Assembly: GCF_019396385.1 (NCBI RefSeq)
Contig: NZ_JAHKRN010000003.1
Coordinates: 1 to 64,000 of the forward strand
DNA length: 64,000 nucleotides
DNA from: Nonomuraea harbinensis
GTDB taxonomy: Bacteria > Actinomycetota > Actinomycetes > Streptosporangiales > Streptosporangiaceae
Direction: 5' to 3'
This document shows positions 17,811-27,705 of the stretch, one piece after another (position 1 is the first letter of the stretch; each line of letters starts with the position of its first letter). The translations under genes were made by a program, and so were the position numbers. Below the pieces are notes generated by a model. That model was not told the DNA's origin. It made no database searches and was given only the letters and a program-made list of their open reading frames with translations.

Positions 17811-17849
17811 GGCGCGGGCCCCGCCACCGCAGCGGCGGGAGCCCGCGCC
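17811..17849. terminator. Bidirectional terminator hairpin 2
   Basis: GGCGCGGGC pairs with GCCCGCGCC, with inner CCCGCC/GGCGGG pairing. It directly follows the first hairpin and ends 4 bp before the stop of the minus-strand gene. Confidence 0.65.
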
Positions 17850-17852
17850 ACA

Positions 17853-18086
17853 TCAGCCCTCCTCGCGCCACCCCTCGAACCGCTCGGTCAGCTCGTCCAC
17901 CTTGGCCAGGCTCTCCCCGGCGAGCCCCTCCACGACGACGAGCCACTGCGCGTCCTCCGCGTCGTCCTCCCCCGCCAGCGTCTCGCGCACCACCCGGGGC
18001 ACGCCCAGGCCGGGGAACCACTCGCCGAGCGTCGCCGCGACCTCCTCGGCGTCGTCGCGCTCAGAAAAGATCAGCAACTGCCTCAT
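17853..18086 (-). CDS. Small acidic protein, unknown function
   Basis: A 77-residue protein, strongly acidic, with a beta-alpha-beta pattern starting MRQLLIFSERDDAEE. Its length and pattern suggest a ferredoxin-like (ACT-like) single domain, but no family is recognised. The ATG at 18086 is chosen over 18116: the shorter form begins directly with a beta strand, and CAGAAT lies 7 nt before it, again suggesting a leaderless message. The gene is divergent from the Uma2 gene and convergent with the secreted protein. Confidence 0.65.
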   Translation of the reverse strand: MRQLLIFSERDDAEEVAATLGEWFPGLGVPRVVRETLAGEDDAEDAQWLVVVEGLAGESLAKVDELTERFEGWREEG

Positions 18087-18147
18087 GAACGGCATTCTGG
18101 CAGCAGGCGAGAGCACGCGTTCACGAACAGTGAGCGGGGTACGTTGC

Positions 18148-18153
18148 TAACGT
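18148..18153 (+). promoter_or_regulatory. -10 element of candidate leaderless Uma2 gene
   Basis: TAACGT ends 6 nt before the ATG at 18160 and no Shine-Dalgarno is present, so the RNA probably starts at the A of ATG. Confidence 0.45.
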
Positions 18154-18159
18154 AAGACC

Positions 18160-18768
18160 ATGACGGCCGAAGCGGTGAGCATTCCCATGGCGCCAGAGTC
18201 CTCGCTGCCCGACTGGATCTTCCCTCCCCCCGAGGGGTTCACGGCGGAGGACCTCGATCACCTTCCGCATTTGCCTGCGCACACGGAGTTGATTGACGGA
18301 AGCTTGGTCTTCGTGAGCCCGCAGCTAGACTTCCACACCTCGACGATTTACCTGTTGGAGGCCGGTCTGCGCCGTGCTGCTCCGAAGGGCTACCGCGTGC
18401 GCCGCGAGATGAGCGTCAAACTCGGTCCCAGACAGCGCCCGGAGCCGGATCTGATCGTTCTCAAGCCCGGCGCCGACGTCCGCTCCTCAGCCACCTACTA
18501 CCCGGCCGGCGACGTCGCCCTCGCCGTCGAAGCGGTGTCCCCCGAGTCCGAGGAGCGCGACCGAAAGCGCAAGCCCCTGCTCTACGCGGAGGCGGGCATC
18601 CCCCACTTCTGGCGGGTCGAGAACGACTCCGGCAGACCGGTCGTCTACATCTACGAACTCGACCCTGCCACCCGCGCCTACGTGACCACGGGCATCCATC
18701 ACGACCGCGCCAAGGTGACCGTCCCGTTCGACATGGACATCGACCTCGCCGAGATCGACACGATCTGA
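18160..18768 (+). CDS. Uma2 family restriction-endonuclease-fold protein (DUF820)
   Basis: A 202-residue protein of the Uma2/DUF820 family, a PD-(D/E)XK nuclease fold widespread in cyanobacteria and actinomycetes. The core is EPDLIVL (catalytic Asp), then ALAVEAVSPES (Glu) and DRKRKPLLYAEAGIPHFW, as in the family. The biological role of these proteins is not settled; proposals include mobile-element or restriction-like functions. It is a solitary gene, leaderless by position, with a strong terminator. Confidence 0.88.
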   Translation: MTAEAVSIPMAPESSLPDWIFPPPEGFTAEDLDHLPHLPAHTELIDGSLVFVSPQLDFHTSTIYLLEAGLRRAAPKGYRVRREMSVKLGPRQRPEPDLIVLKPGADVRSSATYYPAGDVALAVEAVSPESEERDRKRKPLLYAEAGIPHFWRVENDSGRPVVYIYELDPATRAYVTTGIHHDRAKVTVPFDMDIDLAEIDTI

Positions 18769-18773
18769 CCGAA

Positions 18774-18803
18774 AAGGGCCGGTACGAACCCGTACCGGCC
18801 CTT
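18774..18803. terminator. Bidirectional terminator between Uma2 gene and pheT
   Basis: A perfect 12-bp stem, AAGGGCCGGTAC with GTACCGGCCCTT around a 6-nt loop, lies between convergent stops. Confidence 0.85.
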
Positions 18804-18809
18804 GACGCG

Positions 18810-21364
18810 TCAGGCGGAGCGCAGCTGGGCGCCGACGCGGTCGGCGGCGAGCGCCACGGCGGCGTCGCGGGCGGCGGAGATCTCCTCGGCCGTCAGCGTG
18901 CGGTCGGGGGCGCGGAAACGCATCGCGTACGCGAGCGACTTGTTGCCCGCGCCCACCTGGGCACCGGCGTAGACGTCGAACAGCCGCACCGACTCCAGCA
19001 GGTCACCCGCGCCGTCGCGGAGCGCCGCCTCGACGTCGGCCACCGGGGTGAAGTCGGGCACGATCAGCGCGACGTCCTGGGTGGCGACCGGGTAGGCGGA
19101 GATGGCCGGCGCCTGGGCCGGGCCGGGCAGGGCCGTCTCCAGGCGGGTCAGCTCCAGCTCCAGCGCGGCCGTGCGCGGCGGCAGCCCGTAGGCCTCGATG
19201 ACCCGCGGGTGGAGCTCGCCCGCGTGGCCGACGAGCAGGTCGCCGAGGTAGAGGGCGGCGCACCGGCCCGGGTGCCACGGCTCGTGCTGGTCGGCCACGA
19301 CCGACAGCTCCAGCCCGGCCTCGGCCGCGACGATCCGTCCGGCCTGCACCGCGTCGGCCCACGACGCCTGCCGGCCCGCGCCCCACCAGCCGGAGCGCTC
19401 GAACTCGCCGGCGAGCACCACCGCGACCCGCCACGGCTGGTCGGGCAGCGCCGCCTCGATCGAGGCCAGCTCCTCCTCGGTGGGCCGCCGCTCGACGCCG
19501 AGCACGGGGGCCGCCTCGGGCGCCCCCTCACGCGGCCGGTAGACGGCGCCGGTCTCGAACAGGGCCACGTCGGCGAAGCCGCGCCCGACGTTGCGTACCA
19601 GGGTCTTGAGCAGCCCGGGCAGCAACGTGGTGCGCATCAGCGGCTCGTCCTCGCCCAGCGGGTTGGCCAGCCGCATCGCGCGGCGGCGGGCGTCGTCGGC
19701 GGGCAGCTGCAGCCGGTCGAAGTCGTCGGCGCTGATGAACGGGTAGGCCAGCACCTCGGCGTAGCCCGCTTCGGCCAGCGCCCGGCCGACCCTCCTGCGC
19801 AGCCGCTGGCCCTCGGTGAGCCCTGCCCCCGCGGGGGCGCTGGGCAGCACGGACGGCAGCCGCTCGTACCCTTCCAGCCGGATGACTTCTTCGGCGAGGT
19901 CGCTGGGGTCGGTGAGGTCGGGCCGCCACGACGGCGGGGTCACCGTGATCATGTCGTCGCCCTTGACGGCCAGCCTGGCCGCCAGCTCGCCGCCGGTGAC
20001 CACGCCGGTCGGGTCGACGCCGCCCTCGCGCACGGCCGGGTCGTCGCCGTCGACCACGACGCAGCCGATCTGCTCCAGCCTGCGCACGACGGTCTCTTTC
20101 GTGTACGGCATGCCGGCGATGTCGCCGGGGTGGGCGGCGGGGATCGACACGCGGGCGGGCCTGACCTCGACCTCGGCGTGCGTGACCCCGGGCACGATGG
20201 TGGCGCCGCCCAGCTCGGCCAGCATGCTCACGGCCCGCCAGGAGGCGACGAGCGGCAGCTCACGGTCGACGCCGCGCTCGAACCGCTTGGACGCCTCGGA
20301 GACGAGGTTGTGGCGGCGGGACTCGCGCGAGATGCCGGTGGCCGAGAAGTGGGCGGCCTCGATGACGATCTCGGTGGAACCGTCGGAGATCTCGGTCTCC
20401 AGGCCGCCCATGGTGCCGGCCATGGAGATCGGCCCCGACTGGTCGGTGATGAGGATGTCGTCGGGGTCGAGGTCGCGCACGACGTGGTCGAGCGTCTCCA
20501 GCCGTTCGCCCGGCAGCGCGCGCCGCACCACGATCTCGCCGGTGAGCTTGTCGGTGTCGAAGGCGTGCAGCGGCTGGCCGAGCTCCAGCATGAGGTAGTT
20601 GGTGATGTCGACGGCCAGCGACACCGGCCGCATGCCGGCCCGGATGAGCCGGGTGCGCATCCACAGCGGGCTCTTGGCCTCCGGGTCGAAGCCGGTGACC
20701 TGGCGCAGCACGAACCGGTCGCACGCGGTCGGGTCGTCGATGCAGGCCGGCCAGGCCCGGCTGGTGTGCTCGGGCGGCCGCACGTCGGCGGGGTCGCGGA
20801 ACGCCGCCCCGAACGCGATCGCGACCTCGCGGGCCACGCCCCGGATCGACAGCGCGTAGCCGATGTCGGGGGTGATCTCCAGCTCGATCACGTCGTCGCG
20901 CAGGCCGAGCAGCTCCACCACGTCGGCGCCGACGGGGGTGCCGGCGGGCAGCACCATGATGCCCGCGTGGTCCTCCCCCAGGCCCAGCTCGCGTTCTGAG
21001 CAGATCATGCCCTCGGACAGGCGGCCGTAGGTCTTGCGGGCGCCGACCTCGAACCCTCCGGGCAGCACGCCGCCGGGCAGCACCACGGGGACGCGGTCGC
21101 CGACGGCGAAGTTGGTGGCGCCGCAGACGATCTCGCGCGGCGTCGGCTCGCCGACCTCGACCCGGCAGTGGCGGATCGGCTTCTTGAAGCCGGTCAGCTC
21201 CTCGATCTCCAGCACCTCGCCGACGACGACGTTCTTGACGTCGTGGCCGTGGGAGGCGATGGACTCCAGCTTGAGCCCGGCGGCCGTGAGCTTGTCAGCC
21301 ACCTCTTGGGCGGTGACCGCCGGGAGATCGACATACTCCCGCAGCCAGGAAAGCGGGACCCTCA

Positions 21365-21365
<1 letters not shown>
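18810..21365 (-). CDS. pheT: Phenylalanyl-tRNA synthetase beta subunit
   Basis: An 851-residue beta chain of the (alpha-beta)2 synthetase. The N-terminal [15 protein letters not shown] is typical. It is followed by an OB-fold tRNA-binding domain (about 40-155), B3/B4 editing domain, B5 domain, catalytic-like core and a C-terminal anticodon-binding FDX-ACB domain (last 95 residues, [19 protein letters not shown]). Its ATG overlaps the pheS stop by one base, ensuring equal synthesis. The longer in-frame extension runs into pheS and is not real. Confidence 0.96.
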
Positions 21366-22525
<1,160 letters not shown>

Positions 22526-23608
22526 TCACGCGAAGTCGGGCGTGCCGGTGGGCACGGTAAATCGGAACTCCGCCCCGCCCTCGGGCGCCTGCTGCACGGT
22601 GATGGTGCCGCCGTGGGCCTCCACCAGCCCCTTGACGATGAACAGGCCGAGGCCGGTGCCGCCACGCTTGCGGCTGTTGCCGCGCCAGAACTGCCTGAAT
22701 ACGCGCGGGGCCACCTCGGGCCTGACGCCCTCGCCCTGATCGCGCACCGACACGGCCACTCCCCACCCGACGGACTCGATCTCGATGGTCACGGTGCCTC
22801 GACCGTGACGCACCGCGTTTTCCACCAGGTTAGCCAGGATCTGGTCAACCTTGTCCTGGTCAAGCCACATTTCGGGAAGATCGTCACCCGTGATGAGGCG
22901 GAAGCGGTCCTCCTGCTCGCCCGCCGCGACCCGCCCGGCGACGACCCGTCGGGCCCTGGCGGGGATGTCGACGACCTGGCGGCGCAGCTCCAGCCGGCCG
23001 GACTCGATGCGGGAGACGTCGAGCAGCTCGGTGATGAGCCGGGTGACGCGGTCGGCGTCGTTGTTGACGGTCTCGAGCATGACGAGCTTCTGCTCTTCGG
23101 TGAAGCGGCCCCACTTGGCGAGCAGCGTCGCGGTGAACCCCTTGACGCTGGTCAGCGGCGAGCGCAGCTCGTGGGCGACCGTGGAGACCAGGTCGGCGCG
23201 GCTGCGCTCCAGCCGGGCCCGGGCGCCGCCGTCGCGCAGCGTGATCGCCACCCGCTCGACGTCGCCGCACCGCTCCGGCTCACGGACGAACCGCGCGGTC
23301 ACGTACAGCTCCTGGCGGCCGGGCAGGTGGAGGGGCTTCTCCGGGACGCGGCTGCGGGTGCGCAGGCCGCCCTCGGGGTCGAGCGCCTTCCACCAGTCGC
23401 GGCCGTCGTTGTCGCGGAACGGGAACACCTCGTTCATGTCGCGGCCGACGGCGCGTTCGGGCGTGACGCCGGTGAGCCGGGAGGCGGCGCGGTTGACCGC
23501 GAGCACGCGGCCGAACCGGTCGGCGACGACGAGCCCGTCAGGGAGATCGTCGATCGCTATCGTGCACGCGGCGGCAACCAGCCGCCCATCGGTGTCTGCG
23601 CCGTGCAC
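22526..23608 (-). CDS. Orphan PAS-domain sensor histidine kinase, apparently soluble
   Basis: A 360-residue kinase with no membrane segment. The PAS domain covers about 18-125, the HisKA helix has STVAHELRSPLTSVKGF (phosphorylated His146), and an HATPase domain follows. The ATPase domain shows an N box (LANLVENAVRHG), G1 (VRDQGEGV), an F box and G2 (GGTGLGLFIVKG). The GTG start has GGAGG 7 bp upstream, and the long N-terminal extension overlaps the trmH stop and is rejected. No response regulator is in the window. A kinase between trmH and pheS is, from memory, also found in Streptomyces, so this is a conserved orphan whose signal is probably cytoplasmic. Confidence 0.9.
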   Translation of the reverse strand: MHGADTDGRLVAAACTIAIDDLPDGLVVADRFGRVLAVNRAASRLTGVTPERAVGRDMNEVFPFRDNDGRDWWKALDPEGGLRTRSRVPEKPLHLPGRQELYVTARFVREPERCGDVERVAITLRDGGARARLERSRADLVSTVAHELRSPLTSVKGFTATLLAKWGRFTEEQKLVMLETVNNDADRVTRLITELLDVSRIESGRLELRRQVVDIPARARRVVAGRVAAGEQEDRFRLITGDDLPEMWLDQDKVDQILANLVENAVRHGRGTVTIEIESVGWGVAVSVRDQGEGVRPEVAPRVFRQFWRGNSRKRGGTGLGLFIVKGLVEAHGGTITVQQAPEGGAEFRFTVPTGTPDFA

Positions 23609-23658
23609 GACCTCGCCTCCTCCGCCTCCAAGGCCGACAATAGCGGGTTTCCCGCCGC

Positions 23659-24462
23659 CTAGGGCACTCGCTGAGCCCTGGCGGAGGAGTAAAGGCACAC
23701 CGCCGCGGCGGTGGCCAGATTGAGGCTCTCGGCCTGTCCGTAGATGGGCACGCGCACCACATCGTCGGCCAGCCCGAGCACCTCTTCGGGAAGGCCCCAC
23801 GCCTCGTTGCCGAAGATCCACGCGGTGGGCCCCGACAGGTCGACGTCGTCGAGCGTGTGGCGGCCCGCGCCGTCCGCCGCGAGCACGCGCAGCCCACGCT
23901 CCTTCAGCCGGCGCACGGCCTGCGCGACCGGGGCGCCGACGGCCACGGGCACGTGGAACAGGCTACCCGCGCTGGCGCGCACGCACTTGCCGTTGTACGG
24001 ATCCACGCTGGCATCGGTGAAGAGCACCGCGTCCGCGCCCGCGGCGTCGGCGGCGCGCATGACGGTGCCGGCGTTGCCCGGGTCGCGCACGTGCGCGAGC
24101 ACCGCCACCAGGCGGGCGGCCTCGGGCAGGGCGTCGTCGAGCGGCACGTGCACCGGCCGGCACACGGCGACCAGGCCCTGCGGGGTGACGGTCTGCGACA
24201 GCTCGGCCATGACCTCGCCGCTGGCCCGGTGGACCGGGACGCCCTGGTCGGCGGCCGTGCCGACCAGCTCGGGATGGCGCGCCTCGGCCTCGGCTGTGGT
24301 GAACAGCTCCAGCGTGATCCCGTCCAGCTTGAGCGCCTCGCGCACCGCCTGCGGGCCCTCGGCCAGGAACTTGCGGTCCTGGTCCCGGAAGGCGCGTTTG
24401 GTGAGCCTGCGAGCCGCCTTGACCCGCGGCGACCGGACGTTGGTCAGCTCGGCTCCGGCCAT
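23659..24462 (-). CDS. TrmH/SpoU-family RNA 2'-O-methyltransferase
   Basis: A 267-residue SPOUT methyltransferase. The N-terminal substrate-binding domain (about 10-90) precedes the knotted domain. NAGTVMRAADAAGADAV, the IFGNEAWGLP loop and VPIYGQAESLNLATAAAVCLY are motifs 1-3. It is of the type annotated tsnR next to rplT in mycobacteria, so 23S rRNA is the likely target. I chose the ATG at 24462 (AGGAG upstream) over 24486, which overlaps the rplT terminator. Because that terminator lies directly upstream, expression depends on readthrough or a local promoter. Confidence 0.9.
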   Translation of the reverse strand: MAGAELTNVRSPRVKAARRLTKRAFRDQDRKFLAEGPQAVREALKLDGITLELFTTAEAEARHPELVGTAADQGVPVHRASGEVMAELSQTVTPQGLVAVCRPVHVPLDDALPEAARLVAVLAHVRDPGNAGTVMRAADAAGADAVLFTDASVDPYNGKCVRASAGSLFHVPVAVGAPVAQAVRRLKERGLRVLAADGAGRHTLDDVDLSGPTAWIFGNEAWGLPEEVLGLADDVVRVPIYGQAESLNLATAAAVCLYSSARAQRVP

Positions 24463-24488
24463 CTCACTCCTGTTGGGTGCGTGCATGG

Positions 24489-24516
24489 AAAAGGGCCCAC
24501 CACTCGGGTGAGCCCT
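24489..24516 (-). terminator. Terminator after rplT
   Basis: On the minus strand AAGGGCTCACC pairs with GGTGGGCCCTT with one mismatched pair, and T's follow. It lies between rplT and the methylase gene and probably allows partial readthrough. Confidence 0.75.
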
Positions 24517-24532
24517 TCCCGCAGAATTCGGG

Positions 24533-24916
24533 TCAGCCCGCGGCCGGCGCGTTCACGTTCGCGGGCAGCGCCTTCTTGGCGGCCTCGACGAGCGTGGCGA
24601 AGGTCTGGCTGTCGTTCACCGCGAGATCGGCGAGGATCTTGCGGTCCACCTCGATGTTGGCCAGGCGCAGGCCCTGGATGAGGCGGTTGTAGGTGATGCC
24701 GTTCTGACGAGCCGCGGCGTTGATCCGCTGGATCCACAGACGGCGGAAGGCGCCCTTGCGGTCCTTGCGGTCCCGATAGGCGTACGTCATCGAGTGGAGC
24801 ATCTGCTCCTTGGCCTTGCGGTAGAGCCGCGACCGCTGGCCACGGTAACCGGTTGCCCGCTCGAGAACGACCTTGCGCTTCTTCTTGGCGTTGAGCGCCC
24901 GCTTCACGCGTGCCAT
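24533..24916 (-). CDS. rplT: 50S ribosomal protein L20
   Basis: A 127-residue basic protein with the family N-terminus [15 protein letters not shown], then [22 protein letters not shown] and YNRLIQGL. It binds 23S rRNA early in 50S assembly and, in other bacteria, represses its own operon through the infC leader. It is the last gene of infC-rpmI-rplT. Confidence 0.98.
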   Translation of the reverse strand: MARVKRALNAKKKRKVVLERATGYRGQRSRLYRKAKEQMLHSMTYAYRDRKDRKGAFRRLWIQRINAAARQNGITYNRLIQGLRLANIEVDRKILADLAVNDSQTFATLVEAAKKALPANVNAPAAG

Positions 24917-24939
24917 TTTATTCTCCCCGGGGGTTCGCG

Positions 24940-25134
24940 CTACTTGCCGAGCAGCTTCTTGATCTTCTTGGTGTCGGCCTCGGAAAGGACGACCTCGTTC
25001 TTGAGACGGCGCGTCAGCTTAGACGACTTCCACTCGTTGTAGTGAGCGCGGTTGGCGCGGCGGCGCTTCACCTTGCCGGTGCCGGTAAGCCGGAACCGCT
25101 TCTTCGCACCGCTGTGCGTCTTCATCTTCGGCAT
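24940..25134 (-). CDS. rpmI: 50S ribosomal protein L35
   Basis: A 64-residue basic protein beginning [14 protein letters not shown] and ending KKLLGK. The start is set at the ATG preceded by AGGAGAG, not the upstream in-frame codon at 25152. It lies between infC and rplT. Confidence 0.98.
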   Translation of the reverse strand: MPKMKTHSGAKKRFRLTGTGKVKRRRANRAHYNEWKSSKLTRRLKNEVVLSEADTKKIKKLLGK

Positions 25135-25256
25135 CTCGCCGTCTCTCCTCAATTCGGTCGTGCCGGTGGCCGGGCCGGCGGCGGAGCCGGCCCGGTCTTC
25201 GGCGTCTTCGTCTGGCTGCTCGGGGGTGCGCCAGTAAGGCTAACCCGAGCCGCGGG

Positions 25257-25844
25257 TCACGCCTCCTGCTTGGAGGGCTCCTCGCTGCCATGCTGGGCCT
25301 TCGCGGCGGCCTTCTCGGCCTTGGCCTCGGCCTTCTTCTTGTGCGGACCGATCACCATGATCATGTTGCGGCCGTCCTGCTTGGGCTGGGACTCCACGAA
25401 GCCGAGCTCCTGGACGTCCTGCGCGAGCCGCTGCAGAAGCCTGAATCCCAGCTCGGGCCGGGACTGCTCACGGCCCCTGAACATGATCGTGACTTTGACC
25501 TTGTCTCCCGCCTTGAGGAACCGGACGACGTGACCCTTCTTGGTCTCGTAGTCGTGCGGGTCGATCTTCGGCCGGAGCTTGATCTCCTTGATGATCGTGT
25601 GCGCCTGATTCTTGCGCGCCTCGCGCGCCTTCATCGCGGACTCGTACTTGAACTTTCCGTAGTCCATGAGCTTGCACACGGGCGGTCGAGCCGTCGCCGC
25701 GACCTCGACGAGGTCAAGGTCGGCTTCCTGGGCGAGCTTGAGTGCGTCGTGGATGGACACGATGCCCACCTGCTCGCCGTTCGGGCCCACGAGGCGCACC
25801 TCGGGAACTCGGATACGCTCGTTGATGCGGGGCTCAGTGCTGAT
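25257..25844 (-). CDS. infC: Translation initiation factor IF-3, with AUC start codon
   Basis: IF-3 of 195 residues, beginning [20 protein letters not shown] if initiated at ATC. AGGAGG lies 4 bp before the ATC codon at 25842-25844. No ATG, GTG or TTG exists at the right place in this frame; the next start codons upstream lie inside the leader hairpin. AUU or AUC starts are a known device in infC, because IF-3 itself rejects such codons and so autoregulates. The N-terminal domain (1-75), lysine-rich linker and C-terminal domain ([16 protein letters not shown] region) are intact. A C-terminal tail rich in Ala, Lys and Glu extends past the folded domain, as in other actinomycetes. Confidence 0.93.
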   Translation of the reverse strand: MSTEPRINERIRVPEVRLVGPNGEQVGIVSIHDALKLAQEADLDLVEVAATARPPVCKLMDYGKFKYESAMKAREARKNQAHTIIKEIKLRPKIDPHDYETKKGHVVRFLKAGDKVKVTIMFRGREQSRPELGFRLLQRLAQDVQELGFVESQPKQDGRNMIMVIGPHKKKAEAKAEKAAAKAQHGSEEPSKQEA

Positions 25845-25905
25845 GGGGCCTCCTAGGTTTGCGATCCCTACGTGCTCGTCGTGCCGGGAGCTCCCGCGAA
25901 ACGCG

Positions 25906-25934
25906 AAAAGCCCCGCACGTCGCGCATGCGGGGC
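25906..25934 (-). promoter_or_regulatory. Terminator-like attenuator in infC leader
   Basis: On the minus strand GCCCCGCA pairs with TGCGGGGC around a 9-nt loop and is followed by TTTT, a full intrinsic terminator. It lies 62 bp ahead of the infC start codon and within its transcript if the promoter at 26080-26109 is used. Attenuation of the infC-rpmI-rplT operon is the natural reading. The rest of 25845-26079 is untranslated leader. Confidence 0.7.
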
Positions 25935-26079
25935 CACTGAGCTCTTCGGCATCGTGGCCTTCAAGCTCCCCGGAGTAGTCCGGCGTGATCCTTGACCCGG
26001 CCACCTTTCGGTCGCTCGGGTGGGAGGGAGACCTCCGCTTGCGCGTCCAGCAATGGCATGCCGGACCGATCAGAGAGCT

Positions 26080-26109
26080 ACGCTACCACAACACCGGCGC
26101 GACCTCGAA
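26080..26109 (-). promoter_or_regulatory. Candidate infC promoter
   Basis: On the minus strand TTCGAG (26104-26109) and TAGCGT (26080-26085) are 18 bp apart, about 235 bp ahead of the infC start. Confidence 0.4.
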
Positions 26110-26135
26110 TCTTCCCCGTGGGCGGCGGCCGCCCT

Positions 26136-26164
26136 GATAAACTTCTGTCCAGTCTGGACAGAAG
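26136..26164 (+). promoter_or_regulatory. Toxin-antitoxin promoter -10 and palindromic operator
   Basis: GATAAA (26136-26141) is followed by a perfect inverted repeat (26142-26164). Its 10-bp arms are CTTCTGTCCA and TGGACAGAAG around GTC. The right arm runs into the GGAGGGG ribosome-binding site of the antitoxin. This is the usual place for autorepression by a Phd-type antitoxin or the TA complex. Confidence 0.7.
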
Positions 26165-26174
26165 GAGGGGCTTC

Positions 26175-26432
26175 ATGGGCGTTTGGCAGCTTCAGGAGGC
26201 CAAGCAGCGTTTCAGCGAGGTCGTCAGGAAGGCGCACGACGAGGGACCCCAGATCGTCACCCGTCACGGGTTGGACGTGGCGGTGATCATCGACATGGAA
26301 GAGTACCGCCGGTTCAAGGGCGAGCAGCCGGACTTCAAGGAATTCCTGCTCAACGGACCAGACCTGTCCGATTTGGAGCTGACCCGCTCCCGGGACCTGC
26401 CTCGGGAAGTCGACTTCGGTGACGGCTGGTGA
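26175..26432 (+). CDS. Phd/YefM-type antitoxin
   Basis: An 85-residue protein. MGVWQLQEAKQRFSEVV is the canonical Phd/YefM N-terminal dimerisation and DNA-binding segment, followed by GPQIVTRHGLDVAVIIDMEEY. The acidic C-terminal tail (about 50-85) would wrap and block the toxin. The ATG is chosen for its GGAGGGG at 5 bp and the match of the N-terminus to the family; the longer frame from 25992 crosses the operator. The toxin start overlaps its stop. Confidence 0.93.
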   Translation: MGVWQLQEAKQRFSEVVRKAHDEGPQIVTRHGLDVAVIIDMEEYRRFKGEQPDFKEFLLNGPDLSDLELTRSRDLPREVDFGDGW

Positions 26433-26845
26433 GCCACCTCCTCGACACGAACGTCGTGTCAGAGATGACCAAGCGCTCGCGGGACCCGCATGTGCAGGCC
26501 TGGCTGGACAGCACCAACGGCCCCATCCTGCACCTGAGCGTCCTTGTGCTGGGTGAGATCCGCAAAGGCGTCGAGCAGCTGCGCCGCCGCGACCCGGCGC
26601 AGTCCGGGGTCTACGAGGCCTGGCTCGACAGGCTCCAGCGCGAATTCAGCACGCGGATCATACCGATCACGGCCGACGTGGCCGAAGAGTGGGGACGGCT
26701 GCACTCCAAGCGACCGCTCCCCGTCGTCGACGGCCTCATCGCCGCCACGGCCCGCGCCCGTGGTCTCACGCTGGTCACTCGCAACGTCAAGGACTTCGAC
26801 GGCCTGGCCGTGAAGATGGTCAACCCGTTCGAGTGGCCCGTCTGA
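26429..26845 (+). CDS. VapC/FitB-like PIN-domain toxin
   Basis: A 138-residue PIN-domain ribonuclease. The acidic active site is visible as Asp6 (LLDTN), Glu43 (LGEIRKG), Asp101 (VVDGLIAAT) and Asp122/124 (VKDFDG). GTG overlaps the antitoxin stop as GTGA. PIN toxins of this group cleave tRNA or rRNA; the target is not predictable here. Its 3' end overlaps the convergent aroE by 26 bp, suggesting a compact insertion between infC and aroE. Confidence 0.93.
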   Translation: MSHLLDTNVVSEMTKRSRDPHVQAWLDSTNGPILHLSVLVLGEIRKGVEQLRRRDPAQSGVYEAWLDRLQREFSTRIIPITADVAEEWGRLHSKRPLPVVDGLIAATARARGLTLVTRNVKDFDGLAVKMVNPFEWPV

Positions 26846-27674
26846 GGATCTCGGCCTCGCCGGCCGCTCGCATCGCCGCCACCGGGACGTCGGCGCGGCC
26901 CGTCATCAGCTCCACCTGGCGCACCGCCTGGTGGAGCAGCATCGGGAAACCGCCGATCACGATGCCGCCCGCCGCCTCGACGGCCGCCGCCGCCCGGGTC
27001 GGCCAGGGCGAGTAAACCACGTCGAACAGCGCGGGCACCCCGGCCAGCCGGTCGGCGTGCGCGTCGGCGGCGCCGCCCGGCAGGGTGGAGACCACCAGGT
27101 CGACCCCGAGGACCGTGTCGAGCTTGTCGAACGTCTGCACGGCCAGCGCCATCCCGAGCCGCTCGGCCGCGCCCGCCGTCTCGCCGGCCCGCGCCGGATC
27201 GCGGACCACCAGCGTGGCCTCGTGCAGACCCAGGTCGCGCAGCGCGGCCAGCGTCGAGCAGGCGGTGGCGCCGCCGCCCAGCACGGTCGCCGAGCGCGGC
27301 GCGGGCACGCCGGCCTCGGCCAGGGCCTGCTCGATGCCGTGGACGTCGGTGTTGTGGCCGTGGGCGGCGCCGCCGGCGAACACCACGGTGTTGGCCCCGC
27401 CGACCTCCAGCGCCACCTCGGACACGGTGTCGAGCAGCGGCAGCACGGCGCGCTTGAGCGGCATGGTCAGCGACAGCCCGGCCCACGTGCCCGGCTCCTC
27501 CGGCCCTTCGCCGCGCACCGGGCGCAGCTCGCGCAGCAGGCCAGGCAGCGCCGCCTCGTCGCACTCGAACGCGTCGTAGCTCCAGCCGGACAGCCCCATC
27601 TCACGGTAGGCGGCCCGGTGCAGGTGCGGCGAGAGCGAGTGGGCGATCGGCGAGCCCATCACGGCAGCTCGCAT
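26820..27674 (-). CDS. aroE: Shikimate dehydrogenase
   Basis: A 284-residue enzyme reducing 3-dehydroshikimate with NADPH in aromatic amino-acid synthesis. GSPIAHSLSPHLHRAAYREMG is the shikimate-binding Ser-x-Ser region. LTMPLKRAVLPLLD holds the catalytic Lys; note the usual NVTxPxK reads SLTMPLK here. GANTVV and HNTDVHG follow, and VLGGGATACSTLAAL is the nucleotide loop. The start has GGGGGG 3 bp upstream. It is the last gene of the alaS-ruvX-mltG-aroE group. Confidence 0.92.
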   Translation of the reverse strand: MRAAVMGSPIAHSLSPHLHRAAYREMGLSGWSYDAFECDEAALPGLLRELRPVRGEGPEEPGTWAGLSLTMPLKRAVLPLLDTVSEVALEVGGANTVVFAGGAAHGHNTDVHGIEQALAEAGVPAPRSATVLGGGATACSTLAALRDLGLHEATLVVRDPARAGETAGAAERLGMALAVQTFDKLDTVLGVDLVVSTLPGGAADAHADRLAGVPALFDVVYSPWPTRAAAAVEAAGGIVIGGFPMLLHQAVRQVELMTGRADVPVAAMRAAGEAEILRRATRTG

Positions 27675-27705
27675 GCACCCCCCTTTCGGTCCGCCATCAT
27701 ACGGG

